Notes: a model not told the origin generated them from the sequence alone. 64,000 nucleotides of DNA from Neodiprion pinetum (GCF_021155775.2 NC_060235.2:39100607-39164606); one strand, 5' to 3'; positions 46,640 through 60,843 are shown, counted from the first letter of the stretch. Numbers and translations: made by a program.

Positions 46640-48266
46640 CTGAAAATCGGTAAACATCAATTAATCTTTGGTCATATTTTCGATTCGCCATTACGTCATG
46701 ATTCATGGCTGTTTTAGAATTGTCGATGACGCTTCAACTTTCTTTTTTCTTTTCTTTTCACAGGACACAATTCAATGACGGAATTTTATTCCAAATTTGT
46801 GAAGTAATGCACTGAGAAAAATTTCAATCGTTACAGTAACTAAAAAAATTGAGTAAAACAGGTATCGTTAAAAAAAAAAAAAAAAATTTCGCAACAGTTG
46901 CAAGAAAATCTAGCAACAGTGATAGTAATGAGGAAGAACAGTTACGGATACCAGACTTTCCGGTAACAGCTGGAAAACTAATTTTCATTTTCTACCTAGA
47001 ACTATATTTTTCCGATCGAATTGAAAAATGGAGCATTTGCTGGGTGCTCCATAGTTTCGCTGATCGGTCAAATTTTGTCGGGTTAATAATCGCGTGATAT
47101 AAAACAAACAAGAAAAGAAAAAAACGAACAGAAACACAGAACGGGATTGATTCGAATTACGAATATTAGCTGAAAAAATATTTTCAAATTAATTAATACA
47201 TTGCACAGTATTGTTCGAAAACAGAAGAATCTCATAAATGGAATTCAAACGCATGGCGCAAATTGAAATCTTTTTCTTTTTTTTCTCTCTGCTGCGTTCA
47301 TGCGAAATTCATGATTGTCAACATGCAAGGTATTGTTTCAATTCGTACGGCGCAGTTTTCGAAATCAATCAAGCACGTAACTTGTTTTTTACCGCGTATA
47401 AAAAAAAAAAAGTCTGTGACGTTTTTATTTACTTATTTATTTCAAACTACTTGTTACACCTACCGCTTTGTATTCGTTCATCCGTATGATAATATAAACA
47501 ATGTTACTCGGCTCGTAGGTTTTTTGGTTATTTTACGAAAGTAGGCTCACCTTCGCTCGGTGAGTTGAAGTTCGCCTGTTTACTTTGCCTCTCCTTAATT
47601 CCCGCGCTTATGGAAATGATATTTATTCTTGTGCAGGCATAACTACGCGTTACAGCTATATCTATACCTGACTCTGAGAATGGCACAACTTTGTACAATG
47701 CCTACGTAAACCTTTGTGTTTGCCAAGGCCAGCCGGTAATATATGGAAAAAAAAAAAAAATAAAATAATGCGTGGGAAAAAATACTTGACAAACGTAAAT
47801 AAATTATATATCGTATCTGTAACTTATTCTATTTCTGTACGTATATTTTCCCAAATATTTGCTTCGTCAATTTGCACGGCAACGAATCTTCGAACTCGAA
47901 ACTCTTACTCCGCGTAAAATTTGATTTGCCCCAGTTATTTTCACGTCGTTACTTATTCGTACCTCTTTTAGGACTAGAAAAGCAAGCTTGTTAATTCTTA
48001 AACAGTAGCCTCGTGTCGATAAGCCGACAGCGGTGCGATCATTGATACAAAAAAAAAAAACACGTAATTTCTCGCACAACGGTACGAAGAATTTTTCGCA
48101 CTATCAATACAGCTCGGAAATTTTCTCGATTTTTACGATTCGTCAATAACCGAAATGCCAATCTGTCACCACGCTATCGGACATCTGTTTACGTCAATAA
48201 TTATTATTCCAACCTTGTCTCTGATTCATAAATTCACCGAATCCGAATCGGTTGGCTAATCTTTGT
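46640..48266. other. Non-genic interval upstream of elongase D
   Basis: Probable 5'-UTR intron or upstream flank of elongase D. It includes a shortened CACTGAG MITE (46810-47019) and poly-A runs; no exon was recognised. Confidence 0.45.
46810..47019 (-). mobile_element. CACTGAG MITE, reversed, internally deleted copy
   Basis: Begins CACTGAGAAAAATTTCAATC, runs to a poly-A insertion, then jumps to the middle of the family sequence (CGCAACAGTTGCAAGAAAAT), and ends near TTTTCCGATCG without the final end. About half of the normal length. Confidence 0.7.
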
Positions 48267-48270
48267 TTAA

Positions 48271-49147
48271 GGGGGGAGCCTGCTTTAGAGGCTTCAAAAA
48301 ATCAATTTTTTTTTTTGCATAAATGTCTTCCCAAACTATCCAAGAATGTGTCCGTAAAATTTCAGACGCAAATTCGAAATATTTTCGGAGTTACAGAAGA
48401 AATAGTGAGCAACCGTTGAGCAGGTATACGAGCGGTTTTTTGAAGTTTTCAACCAGTTTTTCGAAGAGTCTGAACCACTTTTTGAAGTTTTGAACCAGTG
48501 TTTTGAAGAGTCTGGAGGGCAACTCTATGGACCAGGAATCGCTGATTAGCATATTAATGCGGTAAGTTCAAGAAAATTACAATTTTTTATGTACGAAAAC
48601 TTTGACGCACGATTTCTCGGTTTTTCATTTTTACGATTTTTCCTAATTGGCGGGAAAGATAGGGAAAAAACTAAACGTCCTATCGAAACGAGACAAATTG
48701 CATTGTACTCGGGATGATATTCTCTTCTAGTTTAACCTAAAAAACCTTAAGAAAGTCAAGATTAACCCACTTTTTAAACAATCTAAAGTGAATTTTTTTT
48801 TTTTAATTTGCGAAAAATTGTTGAATTTTTCACTTTTTGTTGAATTTTCTTGGTTTAACTAGAAGCTATACTATTGAGAAGTAAAAATTTTTTTGGGTTC
48901 TTTGTTTCAGATGGAAATTGCGACCTGCACCTTTCCCGCCGCACGACAAATGCACACTGGAGACGCCTCGGTGAAATGCTTGGACCAGGCATAATATGAC
49001 ATGTATCTTAATGAAAAAATTTAGGAAGACTGCTGAAATATATAACAATAAAACCCGAAAGTTTCGTTTCAATCGGATATTTCTTTCCTTCCCAAAAAAA
49101 TCCTTGAAAAAATCAATTTTGTAAAGCCTCTAAAGCAGGCTCCCCCC
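48271..49147. mobile_element. TTAA-flanked 877-bp DNA transposon remnant
   Basis: Perfect 24-bp terminal inverted repeats (GGGGGGAGCCTGCTTTAGAG plus GCTT), flanked by TTAA at 48267-48270 and 49148-49151. TTAA targets are typical of piggyBac, but the ends do not start with CCC, and a TA target with one more base in each end is also possible. Inside are internal repeats of CAGTxTTTxGAAGAGTCTG and a 68-codon open frame (48866-49072, - strand) of no known family. Confidence 0.75.
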
Positions 49148-49907
49148 TTAACACTTCCAGTTTGCACGATATTGCAAAGCATGTGTGTTCAGATTGCGTG
49201 GATTAGAATTTTGTTTACTCGAAGAATGATGAAATTTCTCCACAGACGTCAACGTTTTTCGAGACAAGGCTCATTGCCACGTCCTTGGATAAGTTTGTCA
49301 ACGTTGATGCAACTGCAGTCCCCGAATCGCAAAGGCTGCACTGACATTTCGTATACATCGAGAATATGTACGCGCTTCCGTGTATAAATTTTTTCCAAGA
49401 TTGCTGATGAGATGAGAAAGAAAAAAAAAATTCAAACATGTAATGGTTGAAGAAAAAAAAAAAATGATGTAAAATTATACAGAGCCGCGATAAACGCTAT
49501 TCTTTACCGTCGTGTCAATTTTCTAATTGGGAAATTCCACTGGCTGTTATTAAAATTTTCCTCTGAGTGAGTGGTTGGACGCGTAGAAAAAAAAAAAAAA
49601 AAAAAACTAACAAATTCCGTGATTTTACACAGAAATTTTAACAAGTTCGTTCGCTGGTCAACGATAGTATAATTCACAGATTGCGTGGATGGAATGAATT
49701 AAGATTTTTTTCATTCCGGTATTGCTATTACATCGGAATAACGTCATTCGTCATTATCTATATCGGAATATTCCGAACAGATGTAGGTATAATATCACCG
49801 GAAAGAAATTATCGCTGTGATATATCATGGGTGAATGGTAATTCGTAGATGTGGTTAACCTTGACAGCTAATACATTAGAATTAATAAAAATATTATTAA
49901 ATTAAAT

Positions 49908-49931
49908 AGAGAGAGAGAGAGAGAGAGAGAA
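49908..49931. repeat. (GA)n microsatellite
   Basis: About 12 GA units, followed by an A-rich stretch. Confidence 0.85.
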
Positions 49932-52900
49932 AGAAAAAAAGAAAAAATAACAAGTTTCTATAATATGACCTTGATCAAAACCGCGTTCATCCGTTCGTGG
50001 GAATGCATCGATACGCGATTTCCTTATCTATTATTTGGTCAGCTGTATTTTTCCCCAAAATCTCAATCAAATATTTCGCCGAAGAAACTATTGCGTTTTT
50101 ATTTATACTTCCGGCATATCCTGATGCAAACTTCTAGAATCGAATTAAATGAATTTATTAATCCAGTCAGCTGAATTCATTTTCGCACATTATCTTGCGT
50201 TGATGTTATAATTTATTAAACAAGTACTGTAACTGAATTTACGACTACGACTGCCATGCTCGTCGTGAAATTGGCGAAGGCTTTTAATTTTTATATGTAT
50301 ATTTTAGTATTCAAAGTTTTATTGTACCGTTAAGTGGAACGAAATTTTTTCACCAAGTCTGATAAACACCCGTTAAAATTAAGAGTTTTATTTTTCTCAT
50401 CGGTTTGCAGAAATATAAGTTCTTTCATCTTCGAATCGCGAGAGTATGAAGAAAATGAAAATGAATTTTAGAAACAAAGCTATATCGACGATCGATATTG
50501 TATACAATCTATATTTGTTATAACTGACATAAATTTCTTTACACCTTCCATTGAAACAAAACATTGGGAAATGTTTTTTTTTTTTTTAACTTTCATATCT
50601 GATGGAAAATTTATCCTTTACCCTGATCTTCGATGTAAGTTGCAAATATCACCGGTATAATATCGTATAAAGCGTGAACGATAACGAGTTGTAATATAAT
50701 TGTAACCTTCGAATCGCGGAACGGTATATTTGAAATTTTAAATCCGAATGAAATATGGATTTCCTCGGGTGATTTGGATCACGATGTACGTGAACAATTC
50801 ACGCACGATATGCGCGTAATATATTATACACATACTTGCGTTTATGCAGATTCCAACGAATGCAGCTTTCAAAATGTAAATGTATGCAGCAATGCGGTAT
50901 AATATATAATTCGACTAAGCCGATCGCGTCATTGGGAACAAACAAAGAACTAAGTAAAAAAAATAAATAAATATAAAAAAAAAAGAATAAAAAAAAAAAA
51001 AAGAAAATGAAGAAAAAGAAGAAGAGGCAGAAAGAAATGAAAAGTAAAATGAGTGAAACGATTCGATAAAATGCAGATCATACGATGGAAATATATCGGA
51101 CTCGCATATCTAATTAACCGTGGCTAAAACTTCAACGGATTGCAACGAATGCCGATCATAAAAAAAGAGAAAAAAAATGCAAAGGCTGTTTTATTTGAAA
51201 TAACTTTCATCCCTGAGCTCCGCAACTTTTGAAGGTTGACATTGAACGGTTATGGCGAGAATCTGAAATCTCGTCGCCAGCGTGGAATTGTATAAATTTT
51301 ATTTGTTCAACGCTTTCAGTAATTTACGGTAAGTCGGAAACCTCGGCACCTCTTCTTCCTTCTTCTATAATTTATATCTTTAGGCTGGAGTCCGACGGTT
51401 TATTACGCTATCGGCGTTAACGCGCTTCCGTTATTGCGTGATTATTGCGGTTTCAGACTCGAAAGTAGCGGCAATGCAGAAAATTGTTAACGATGTTCTG
51501 ACAAAGCGAGTCGATTAACAGACCGTTTTTCGCATTATTTTATCGCCGCGAGTCAATTATTCATCCGCACCAGCAAACCGCTTTTGCGGCATCTTACTTC
51601 CTGACGAACCATTATCGGTAATTGTTATTAAATGTGAAATTGCGGACGATGTTAAAAAACGACGGACGGAAGTGCGAGTGGAAGAACCTGGGAATAGGAA
51701 TCGGGGGGAGTTCGAAGATGGCGGAATTTTCTCGATCGTTGATCAAGGCCAGGCTATTTCGCAAATGAACTTTATCCTTCCGGAATTTTCAGTAACGAAT
51801 AAAAATCAAAGTCGAGCTCTGAGATCAACGACCTAAACTCGTGACATGGTAAATAATGGTTGAAACCGGGGTTAAATCTTGCCCGCATCAATTAATCAGA
51901 AATACGATCCACAAGGTGATCCCGAAGTGTTTTCGTATTCATAATTATATTCAAATGAACTCATAAATGTAAGAAAACCTTCGTTTTAAGACGTTATTTG
52001 CGACAGTTATCCGACAGCCAAAGTTATGTCAGGCTTGACGGTGGAATTTTAATTTCCCAAGTGTAACTGGTTGATTTGAATAGGAGGTTCACGATCGAAG
52101 GAGGGCAAGAATCACGCGAGGTTTCTGTTTTTTTTTTTGCAATAATTTTTATTCCACTTCATCGACTCCAGAAAGTTCTATTTGCAATTAACGCTAGCTC
52201 TTAGGATTCCGCGCAAAGCCGAACGATGAACACGGTGTTTAAACGTGAGTGACACGTTCTGCAAATCATTGACAATGACGGTAGCAGTTATGAATCTTAA
52301 AATCAAATGACGCGAACCATGGCCGTGATCGTGGATCCGTTGCTAAGTATAATATGCCGATACATTATGAATGATCGAGAACTTTTCACAGGTGTGTAAA
52401 TATATATACTGTATTGAAAGACCGATGATTGTCCGCAAACATAATTTCCTCATACGGATTCGGTAATCGTCCCAGGTTAAGTGTGCTTCTGATGTTTGAT
52501 ATACAAATTCCAACGTTTATGGATAGGAGACGTTTAAATACCGAGCGAATGGCAAAAAACTTGACCAATCACGTATTCATGTCGGCAAGACATGTTTTAC
52601 CGAAGAACTCAAATTCAATGATAAATAAATTCAACATTCGATCCTTTATATCCATGTAGTACGCATGATTTTATCAATGAAATTCCGCGTACCGAATTTT
52701 CGCTCCTGAGGCTCTCACGTGCGGTCGAAATCGTAGCTGAACGATTCTTGCCATCATTTTGCACGGGATAAAGTAGAATCCAACGATCGGAGAGTACCGG
52801 GAACGATCTTAAGGGAAAAATAAAGTGCGAGGCGTGAGAATGGCGGCCATTTTGATTTCATAAAAAGCCTCGAATTTTCAAACCGCGTCATATCATTTCT

Positions 52901-53644
52901 TTGCGAAAACTCGTCGGTTTCAATCATGCCGTTAACGCGTTAAACGCATGACTGTGTAACAAATATTTTCCCCGATTCGTAAATACCAGGTTTAAATCAT
53001 TATCCACGATGTAGGGGAGAGCCGGGCAAAATGCAAACCTCCGTACAATCAAATGGGATTTAAAAAAATGTCGATAACGCTTAAGATCTATTTTTAGGCC
53101 AAGGATGAAAAAATTGCTTTCGTCGAAATTGGTCTCACGTTGTTCTTTCTTTGGGGCCCGTTTTCCCCATCCTGCATTATTCGAATTTCTATTGGTTAGT
53201 ATGGATGCTTTTTTATTCGCGTTTACTTTCATCCGCGCAGAATTAACATCGCTACACTTTTTTTAGACATTTTTTTCTCCGCTTCTAACTCTTAATCGGA
53301 CACCTGAGGTCCATTGATCTCCAATTGAAACAGTTCCAGGCTAGCGGTGATCATCATTTAACCCAGACTACACGGAGACCGTAGCGTAATGACGGATTTC
53401 ACACAAATCGCAGTCGCGAACTCTGCACTCGCATGCGCAAATTCTTACTCAATACCCGTTGCTGTATAGCCTATCCTAGAATTGAGAACGATTCCGCTGC
53501 CCAAGGATCAAACTATAATTACAGTAATTACCGCACAGTTTAATAGCTGCATATATGTAAGAAGTTTTCCATCTTCTTTTAAATCGTTCGTTGCATGATT
53601 CTTTGAAGAAGAACATGGATTAAGAATACAAAAACATTTGACAA

Positions 53645-53913
53645 ATGGAAGGGAAATAGTATATTGTGTAACAAGGTGGCAACCTTGGTCTTTTCGGGAC
53701 GAGTCGTGAGTCAGTCGATGACGTTTATTGCAAATACGCGAGCTTCCTTGTTCTACACGATTCTTTGTATAACAAGAGTACGTTACGCGTTTTTTCACGA
53801 AGCACGAAATTTAGGTTAGGACAGCGCATGCGCGCAGTACGGAAAAGACCACTTTCGACTCCTGGTACTTCAAAGTGGTATTTTCTGTACTTTGCGCATG
53901 CGTATTCGCAGAC
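53645..53913 (-). mobile_element. Composite inverted-repeat element with NRF-1-type palindromes, copy 2
   Basis: Reverse complement follows the copy at 37497-37805 part by part, including GCGCATGCGC, GTGAAAAAACGC, AAGAATCGTGTA-AACAAGG and TTGTTACACAATATA. Palindromes at 53824-53833 (perfect) and 53894-53903 (last base changed). Confidence 0.65.
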
Positions 53914-54907
53914 AATGTGAAATCTGGCAATGTGAAAAGAAAAAAAAAACAAAAAACAGTAAATAGGAAGTGATGCGTTTCAGTCACTCCCACACATTGC
54001 TGTAGGATCATAAATTAGATTTATTAGGAATTCCGTTCACTCTCAATTTACCGATTATGGCGCATTAAAATCGATCGTGATAATAGTATTATATCATGTG
54101 AGCGTGTGAGAGGATCAACGATCGTTTTCAATGACAAAGTTATCATTATGCTAATGGATTACATGGAACAAATGAAATATGAAGCGAAACAAATCTGAAA
54201 CGTGTGATAATGTGATTGGAATGAAGGTTTTAGGTAGGTAACAAAATATTAAAACTCAATTTGTCAGTGTTATTTTATATGCTCTGCTTTATCGATAATT
54301 TTTCTACTAGATTCAATATTGTAGTATAATTATACTATTTTTTTATTATTGAATTTTACTCTACTTATTTCATAAATTTGGTAATTTGATGCACAGTGTG
54401 TTATATAGTGTCGGATCGGAGCTTTTGAAACTAAATGGAAAAATATCCAACAACAACCGTATTCTCACGAAGAATGGTAAATTATCAATAAAAAAATTTG
54501 ATTTTCTCGACAGTGTGATCACTCTCAAGCTTATCCGAATGTAAAAAATTTAAAAAAAATGAGAAAGTACGTTTCGGGTAGCTGAATAGAAGCAGAAAGC
54601 AAGAATTTCAAAAAAATAGACCGAAGTTGCATTGAAATTATTTTCTCTCCTTCTCGCGCTAATGAGATACGTGTCGATTATGACATCGTTAACGTGATAA
54701 TTTATTAAACTATTCGATATCGGTTTTTTCCCTCCGTCTGGAAGGAATTGTCTAATTGTCCGCCAGATCGTTGCAACGATACAACTAAAAAAAATGGGAA
54801 AAACCGGAAATATTTGAAAGAATAAAATTAATAAGTGGGGCTAAAAAAATTGTCTAAACAAAAGACACGAAGAAGGAAAAAAAAGAAACGTAACGATACT
54901 TACTCAC

Positions 54908-55355
54908 GAATCACAGCTGCAGGAACGGGAAAACACTGGCAGGTATTACGATTCGAAAATAATCTTTCGAGTTTCGCGAAAACCGGTAAAATCAACTAAT
55001 ATTCCTTCGACATAAATTCGCCCGGAAATTCCAAGTTTCACCGTAAACTGGGTGCGTGAGTACTTGCAATATATATCCTCTCGTCGCAGCTCAGCAAGGC
55101 GAAAATTTGCCCACCACCCACCCGGCCAGTTGTCGAGAGGAAACTGATCGGCAGATCGGTTCGAATGCTGGACCAAAGCCGCGGCTGACTAAGAACTTGG
55201 AAAATCGAAGTCCGGGGGTAAGGCGCCCAGGAGAAGACTTTCGATCGCCGGCGATCTGCGAGCAACGCTTTTACCGAATGATGATCGATCGGTGCTAGGC
55301 CTCGATCTGCGGACGGCTCTTCGGGAAATCAGAAACGCACGACGGTTTTTAACTG
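54908..55355 (-). other. Candidate distal first exon on the - strand
   Basis: On the - strand a strong donor GTGAGTAAG follows GATTC at 54908, at the end of a 400-bp stretch that is GC-richer than its surroundings. A TATATA (55375-55380) and a GCAGT initiator-like site (A at 55354, 26 bp from the first T of the TATA, rather close) lie just upstream. It could be a non-coding first exon of elongase D (the next acceptor-bearing leader, 46639, is 8.3 kb away) or of something else. Motif evidence only. Confidence 0.2.
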
Positions 55356-58300
55356 CAAACGGCACCTTCATATGTATATATTCATACATACACACCCCTT
55401 CCATCGGCTCTTAGCCGAGTTGAGCCTCCGGCGAGTTCCTCCGCTCGTTGTTGTCACACCACCACCGTCTCTCTACACCTACGATTTTCATGGAATTTTT
55501 TTTTTTTTTTTGTTTTTTTGTTTGTTTCACAGTCCTAACGGATCGTGTCGGCCACTCGTCGACCTCCGAATCACCCTGAAAAACGAAAGTCTAGTCAACC
55601 TGTCGACTCCTCTCTTCCTACATCCAAATAACCAGGGGCTTTTTAGGGTGGGGGCGACAAAGTTGAATAACCACATGAGCGTGGAATTTACGCGGTCGAA
55701 ATGTTTATGGAATTTTGTCAGGGAGATGAAAATCTTTTTAAGGGAATATTTTTAAGCGCGGGAAAATCTTGACGATTTTACGTTTTCGATTTTATTCGTT
55801 TTAACTGTTTCGTATTCGCGATTTCGATACTTCGAAATGTTTTTTTTTTTTTTTTTCTAGTTTTAACTCTTGACGATGCTGTATTTTGGTTCAGCATGTT
55901 CAAGTACTTATTCCGACAATTTCGGGTTTCGGCTTGATACGTTTTTTATTCATTTTCACGTCTTCTTTACCCTGACTTTACTACATATTGGCGATTCTGT
56001 ATTTTGATTCAATACAATTATCGTCATTCCGTAGTTCGGTGTTTTATAATCCGAAATTTTTTAATCTTGACGTTTCTTTGCATATCCGCTCGTGGAAAAT
56101 ATTAACGCCCCTACCGCCCTGTTTTTCGCCGCAAAAAGTCCATCTTTGAAAGGCTCTGACTTTGTGTAAATTGAACGTAGAACAATGAATCATAAACGAT
56201 TTTCAAGCTAAAGCTCTCGGCTTTAAGCTCAATTTTCGAGATCTGGTTTATACGCGTTTTCACTCGAGTAATCAACGTGAGAACAAATAATTTCGGTAGA
56301 ACGTTGATAATACATAAAAAGTGAAAATATTCTCTCTGTCTCGAGTCTATCTTTGGTATTGAAGAATGTAGGAATAATTTATAGGACGGAATATTTCAGT
56401 GAAATCTCTTTTCGTCAAGATAGTAATCCGGGAAAATACGATCGCCATTTTTCTGCAAGTTCTTTCGTGGTAAAGTTTAAATGTTCACGCAAGTCTTCCA
56501 GCGACGTCACGGATAATTTATTGTCAAAGATTCAACAAGGTGACATTCAGAGATTCGGTCTGTTTTCATAAAACGTCCGGTACGATGATCTTCTAACTTG
56601 TCGTGTAACGTCAAAGTTTGTCGGTCACGACTTCTTTCGACGTTGATTAACTTGGCGAGAACAAAAGGAAACTCCGAGCTGTAAAATGATTGTTTCGAAA
56701 ATCAAAAAAAAAAAAAAAGAAAAAAATATTTATCGCACAAGACCGTGCGAAGTTTAAGGTTTAATTTACAAATTTGACATAAATGACTTAAATATTGGAT
56801 TACTCGAGTAACAATCCGTACAGACCAAATCTGAAAAGACATAGAGTTCAAAGCCGAGATTTTCAGCTTGAAAATCGTTTTTTATTCAATGTTTTACGTT
56901 CAATTTACACAAACTTACAGCATTTCAAAGTTGGACGTTTTTCCGGCCAGGTTGGCGTTAATTTTTACCACGAGTTTTTATCAATTTGTTATATTTTTTC
57001 ATCAATTATACGACGATTCCATAATTCTGCAGTCTCTGCTGTTTTTGATTCTCCTAAATTTTCACCCATTCACATTTTTCCTCTCTCGCTCTATCGTAAT
57101 CCGTGTTTAAATATTCCGTAATAATCGAGTCAGATCTTCAGTTGTTTAGGAAAATCACTATTCCGAGGTTTTTATCGCGTACGCATATCACTTTTGACCC
57201 TCACCGAAGTTTTTCGTCTCGAGATCAAGTCGTTCCGGTCGAACGATACAGATGTAAATGCCGGGCTGGAGGACGATCGGGCAGATGAAACAGAAGAATC
57301 AAGGATTACCAGTTTTCATCCTAAACCGTAAAAAAAAAAAAAAAAAACACTTGGGTACATTGACGCACGTCTTTTATCCGGGCATCGGACGGATACCTGC
57401 TTCCGAAGTTGACTACCGGACAGAATTTCTTTCACGCCAGACTTTAACCTTTGTAATATATTCATCAGGACATAACGAGGAACCGAATTTCGTACAATTA
57501 GCATAACGTCTATTTTAGCCTCACTGACGGCGTATCTTGCAACAAGATTTCGGTTTATAAAACAAATGAATTCTTTAAATGGCTTCAAGGGAATACTTCA
57601 TTTTTCTCATTTTCAAAAATGACATTTCACTCGGTGACGTTGAAACTCAATTAATACAGAAATACATAATATATTTAATATTTCTGCCTTGTAATGTACC
57701 TAATGATAATTACCGAACGAGATAAAACAGTCAGATTTATGTCCTACAATCTGAAGTATAATTACAAACATATTATTGGGAACTTTTACTCATACTGATA
57801 TGTTTTTATTTTTAATAATAAGTGAGTTTGAAAATTGCACACGTTATCTAATTGGTTCATATTTTCTCTGGAACTTCACAATTGATTGATTTTACGACTC
57901 TTGACGATTCGTCAGAGATCTTCAGATTTTCTTCAGATTTTCTTCAGATTCCCGGCTAAACGACAATATATCTTAATAAGAAAACAGCTATTCTTTTTTC
58001 CTTGAACGAACTATAATTTCTTCGGTTCTAAACGAATTTCTCCAAGGTTGGCAACGCTGTAAAGAAAAATGTCAAAGATCGTATAATAACGTCTGTCTAG
58101 AATGTCAACACAGTCCACGTCTTAGATCTATCTTTGTAGTTAGCCGTTCTCTCATTAGCTTATTATTCGATACTTCTAACAAATCTTAATTCCTTAACCT
58201 CTCAATTCCGCATCTTGCCAAGTGCCAAATATCAGACAACCGCAAAATTCATCAGCGATGGATTAGTGTCCGAATTATTTGGTTTATTCTTCTTCTTCAA

Positions 58301-60374
58301 CGGTTTTTTCACAACCGTTTTCGATCGCTTTTGTACTCTGATCATTTATCATAATCCCTGTGAATAATCTCGTTAGTTGAATAGTACAAGGCTGGGTACA
58401 TATTAATTCGGTATTCTAGACGTTGAACGGAGTAATTGTAACAGCTAATCTTTATAATTATAATACAGCCAGTAATTTCCGAGTTTTTTTTTTTTTTTTT
58501 GTTTTATTTTATTGTTTCATTACCAACTAATTGTGCAAAGAATTACCGACCTTTTCTTTCTGTCATTCGTTTTATTTTTTTTTATTTTTTTTCCCCTCGT
58601 TCTTGCAACTAATCGAGTACGGAATTTTTGGCCTTTGTTTTTCTTTTTCTTTTACACCATGCATAACCATAATTAGATACAGCGTTCCAAGACGCCCCCG
58701 CAACTCTTGCGTTACGACATGACACAATTCTCGTTCAACGATCAGCGAACGAAGTAACGAGCGTATATCGAATACAGTGACTTGTATGTGAAGTCAATGG
58801 ATGATTCGGACAAGGTCCTCCGTAACTTCTCTTCCAGTCGAGAAAAAAAAAGGAAAGAAAAAAAAAAAAAAAAAAAAAGACGGAGGATGTAAAGGAACGA
58901 AATATAAAAAAAATATCGCACGTTTTTCGCACGCGTGAATTGGTTATACACACAAATATGTATTATGCAAAGATGCGTATTTATAATACTTGAAAAACTT
59001 TTTCCGTCCGTGTGTGTTTCATTCATATTTTTCTTTACCTTTATTTTTCTTTGTTTCCTCCTTACGGACGAAGAAGATAAAAACGAATAACGAACGATTT
59101 AAAAAGTAAAAAAAAAGAGACAAAAAACCAAAAGGATAATAAAAGAAGAAGATCAATGAAACTTACAATTAACATAACGATGAATCGAATTTTGAAAGTT
59201 TTTTACTCTTCCATGCAATAAATTAACACAATTGTACACGTTGAGAACTTGTTTTTTTTTTTTTTTTTTTCTTTACTCACAACAAAAATTTTTCCCACAG
59301 TTTTTCCCACACTCGTAACGTTTCTTTTATCGTACCGTTTCAGCACGTTTCAGTGTATCGAGAATACATATTTTTTCCCTCGCCTTTTCGTTCCCTTCTT
59401 TCTATCTTCTCACGACTCGAACCGCAGACCTGATACAACGAATTATATCCATACCGATTAAATTATCCCCCCCCCCCCCTCCTCCCCCCCCCCGGTAAGA
59501 CACAAGAGCGAGAGTATGCGGTGGCGGAAAGCAAACGGGAGAACGGAATGACAATTGGATTTATTGCTGCACAGATGCACGGATTCTCGGTTCTTAAGAT
59601 TCAGAAAACATATATTATTCCTATTTACGTCCTGTACCGTTTCTCATTTTTATTCCACCCGTCGTCGTACAATTCTTCTACACCGCCAAAAATTTTCACT
59701 CCCCTCAATTCGTATCCGAATTACCAGTGATGGATTTTTTATTCTTTTTTTGTTCATCTTATTTATTTATTTATTTATTTAATTTTTTTTTTTTCACCAC
59801 TCGAACTTCCAACACACGTTCAACGAACATTATTTCTCGTTCGCCTGGCATAATTACAAGGGAATAAAGAGAACGAACAAGCGTGGAAATGAGAAGATGA
59901 GGGGGAAGTGGGAAACAAACGAGAACAAAGAAAAAAAAAAAAAAATACAATTCGAAAAAGTAAAAATAATAACGAGACCGCGCGTTTATTCCAGCATATA
60001 TAATGCAACGTCATTTTCTGCATTATCTGCAGCCTTATACACGCGTTTATGCGTTCGCTGAGGCGGCCTTCGATTATGCCATCGTATGTTTATGTACCAA
60101 ATAGGCTATTTGCCCGCAGCTCGAATTTGCATATACACTCAAGTACAAGCAAGGTATATACATATGTGTATATATTATATGTATATACATATGAATATAT
60201 CGCGCGTGAATTCGATTACGTATCGTTTTCGGGAAACAGCTGCCGATCGTATCGGGACTGAATTTATTTCTAAAGGTTATACGTTAGTAAATTATTTTAC
60301 CTGTGGTTAATTTTATTTATTATCCTGATTATTCAACGGATTCTTGTTTCCTCCTTGAATGAGATATGTGCGGG

Positions 60375-60406
<32 letters not shown>

Positions 60407-60843
60407 CATCCCAGTGGTTTCGTTATTTTCAAGATTACGTTCGAAATTAACAAACTTAACTTCAAACCGATTCCGCTACGAACACAAGCCGTCCGACGTA
60501 TTACGAGAGAGTTAATTTTTGTTGATTCATTTTAATACAGCGATTTTATGGGAAAAAAAAAAAAAAAAAAAAAAAATGTTCACCTTTACGTCGATCAGCT
60601 GCTTCTACTCGTTACCTGCATGGCATTGCAACGCGTGTATGTAAACACCTGTTGTCGCACTGAGCAATACTTTTTTTTTCAAGGCTATTTCGCCCTCAGG
60701 GCTCAGGCTTAAAATACGACTCTGGTGTAACCGGTGCCGATTACCCAAGACTTCCGTCGCAATATCTTAACCTTTGAGAAGACGAACAGAGGATGAACGA
60801 TTCAAAGATTCGATTGATTCACGCTCCGCAAAGCTCTGCTTTA
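55356..60843. other. Non-genic interval
   Basis: AT-rich with many homopolymers: A-run near 58858-58878, T-runs near 55499-55511, 58484-58500 and 59250-59270. A four-unit CTTCAGATTTT repeat is at 57912-57952 and a C-rich tract at 59467-59493. No supported exon. Confidence 0.45.
59467..59493. repeat. Poly-C tract
   Basis: C13-T-C-C-T-C10 type run, the only long C homopolymer in the window. Prone to sequencing error and possibly able to fold as an i-motif, with a G-quadruplex on the other strand. Confidence 0.85.

Larger units (their letters stand above)
49152..54907. other. Non-genic interval
   Basis: AT-rich, with a short (GA)n tract (49908-49931), an A-rich block near 50957-51050, and the second copy of the composite palindrome repeat (53645-53913). 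A stretch near 53017-53175 has ends resembling GGGGAGAGCCGGGCAAAATG and, reversed, GGGGAAAACGGGCCCC, possibly a decayed MITE. No gene recognised. Confidence 0.45.
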
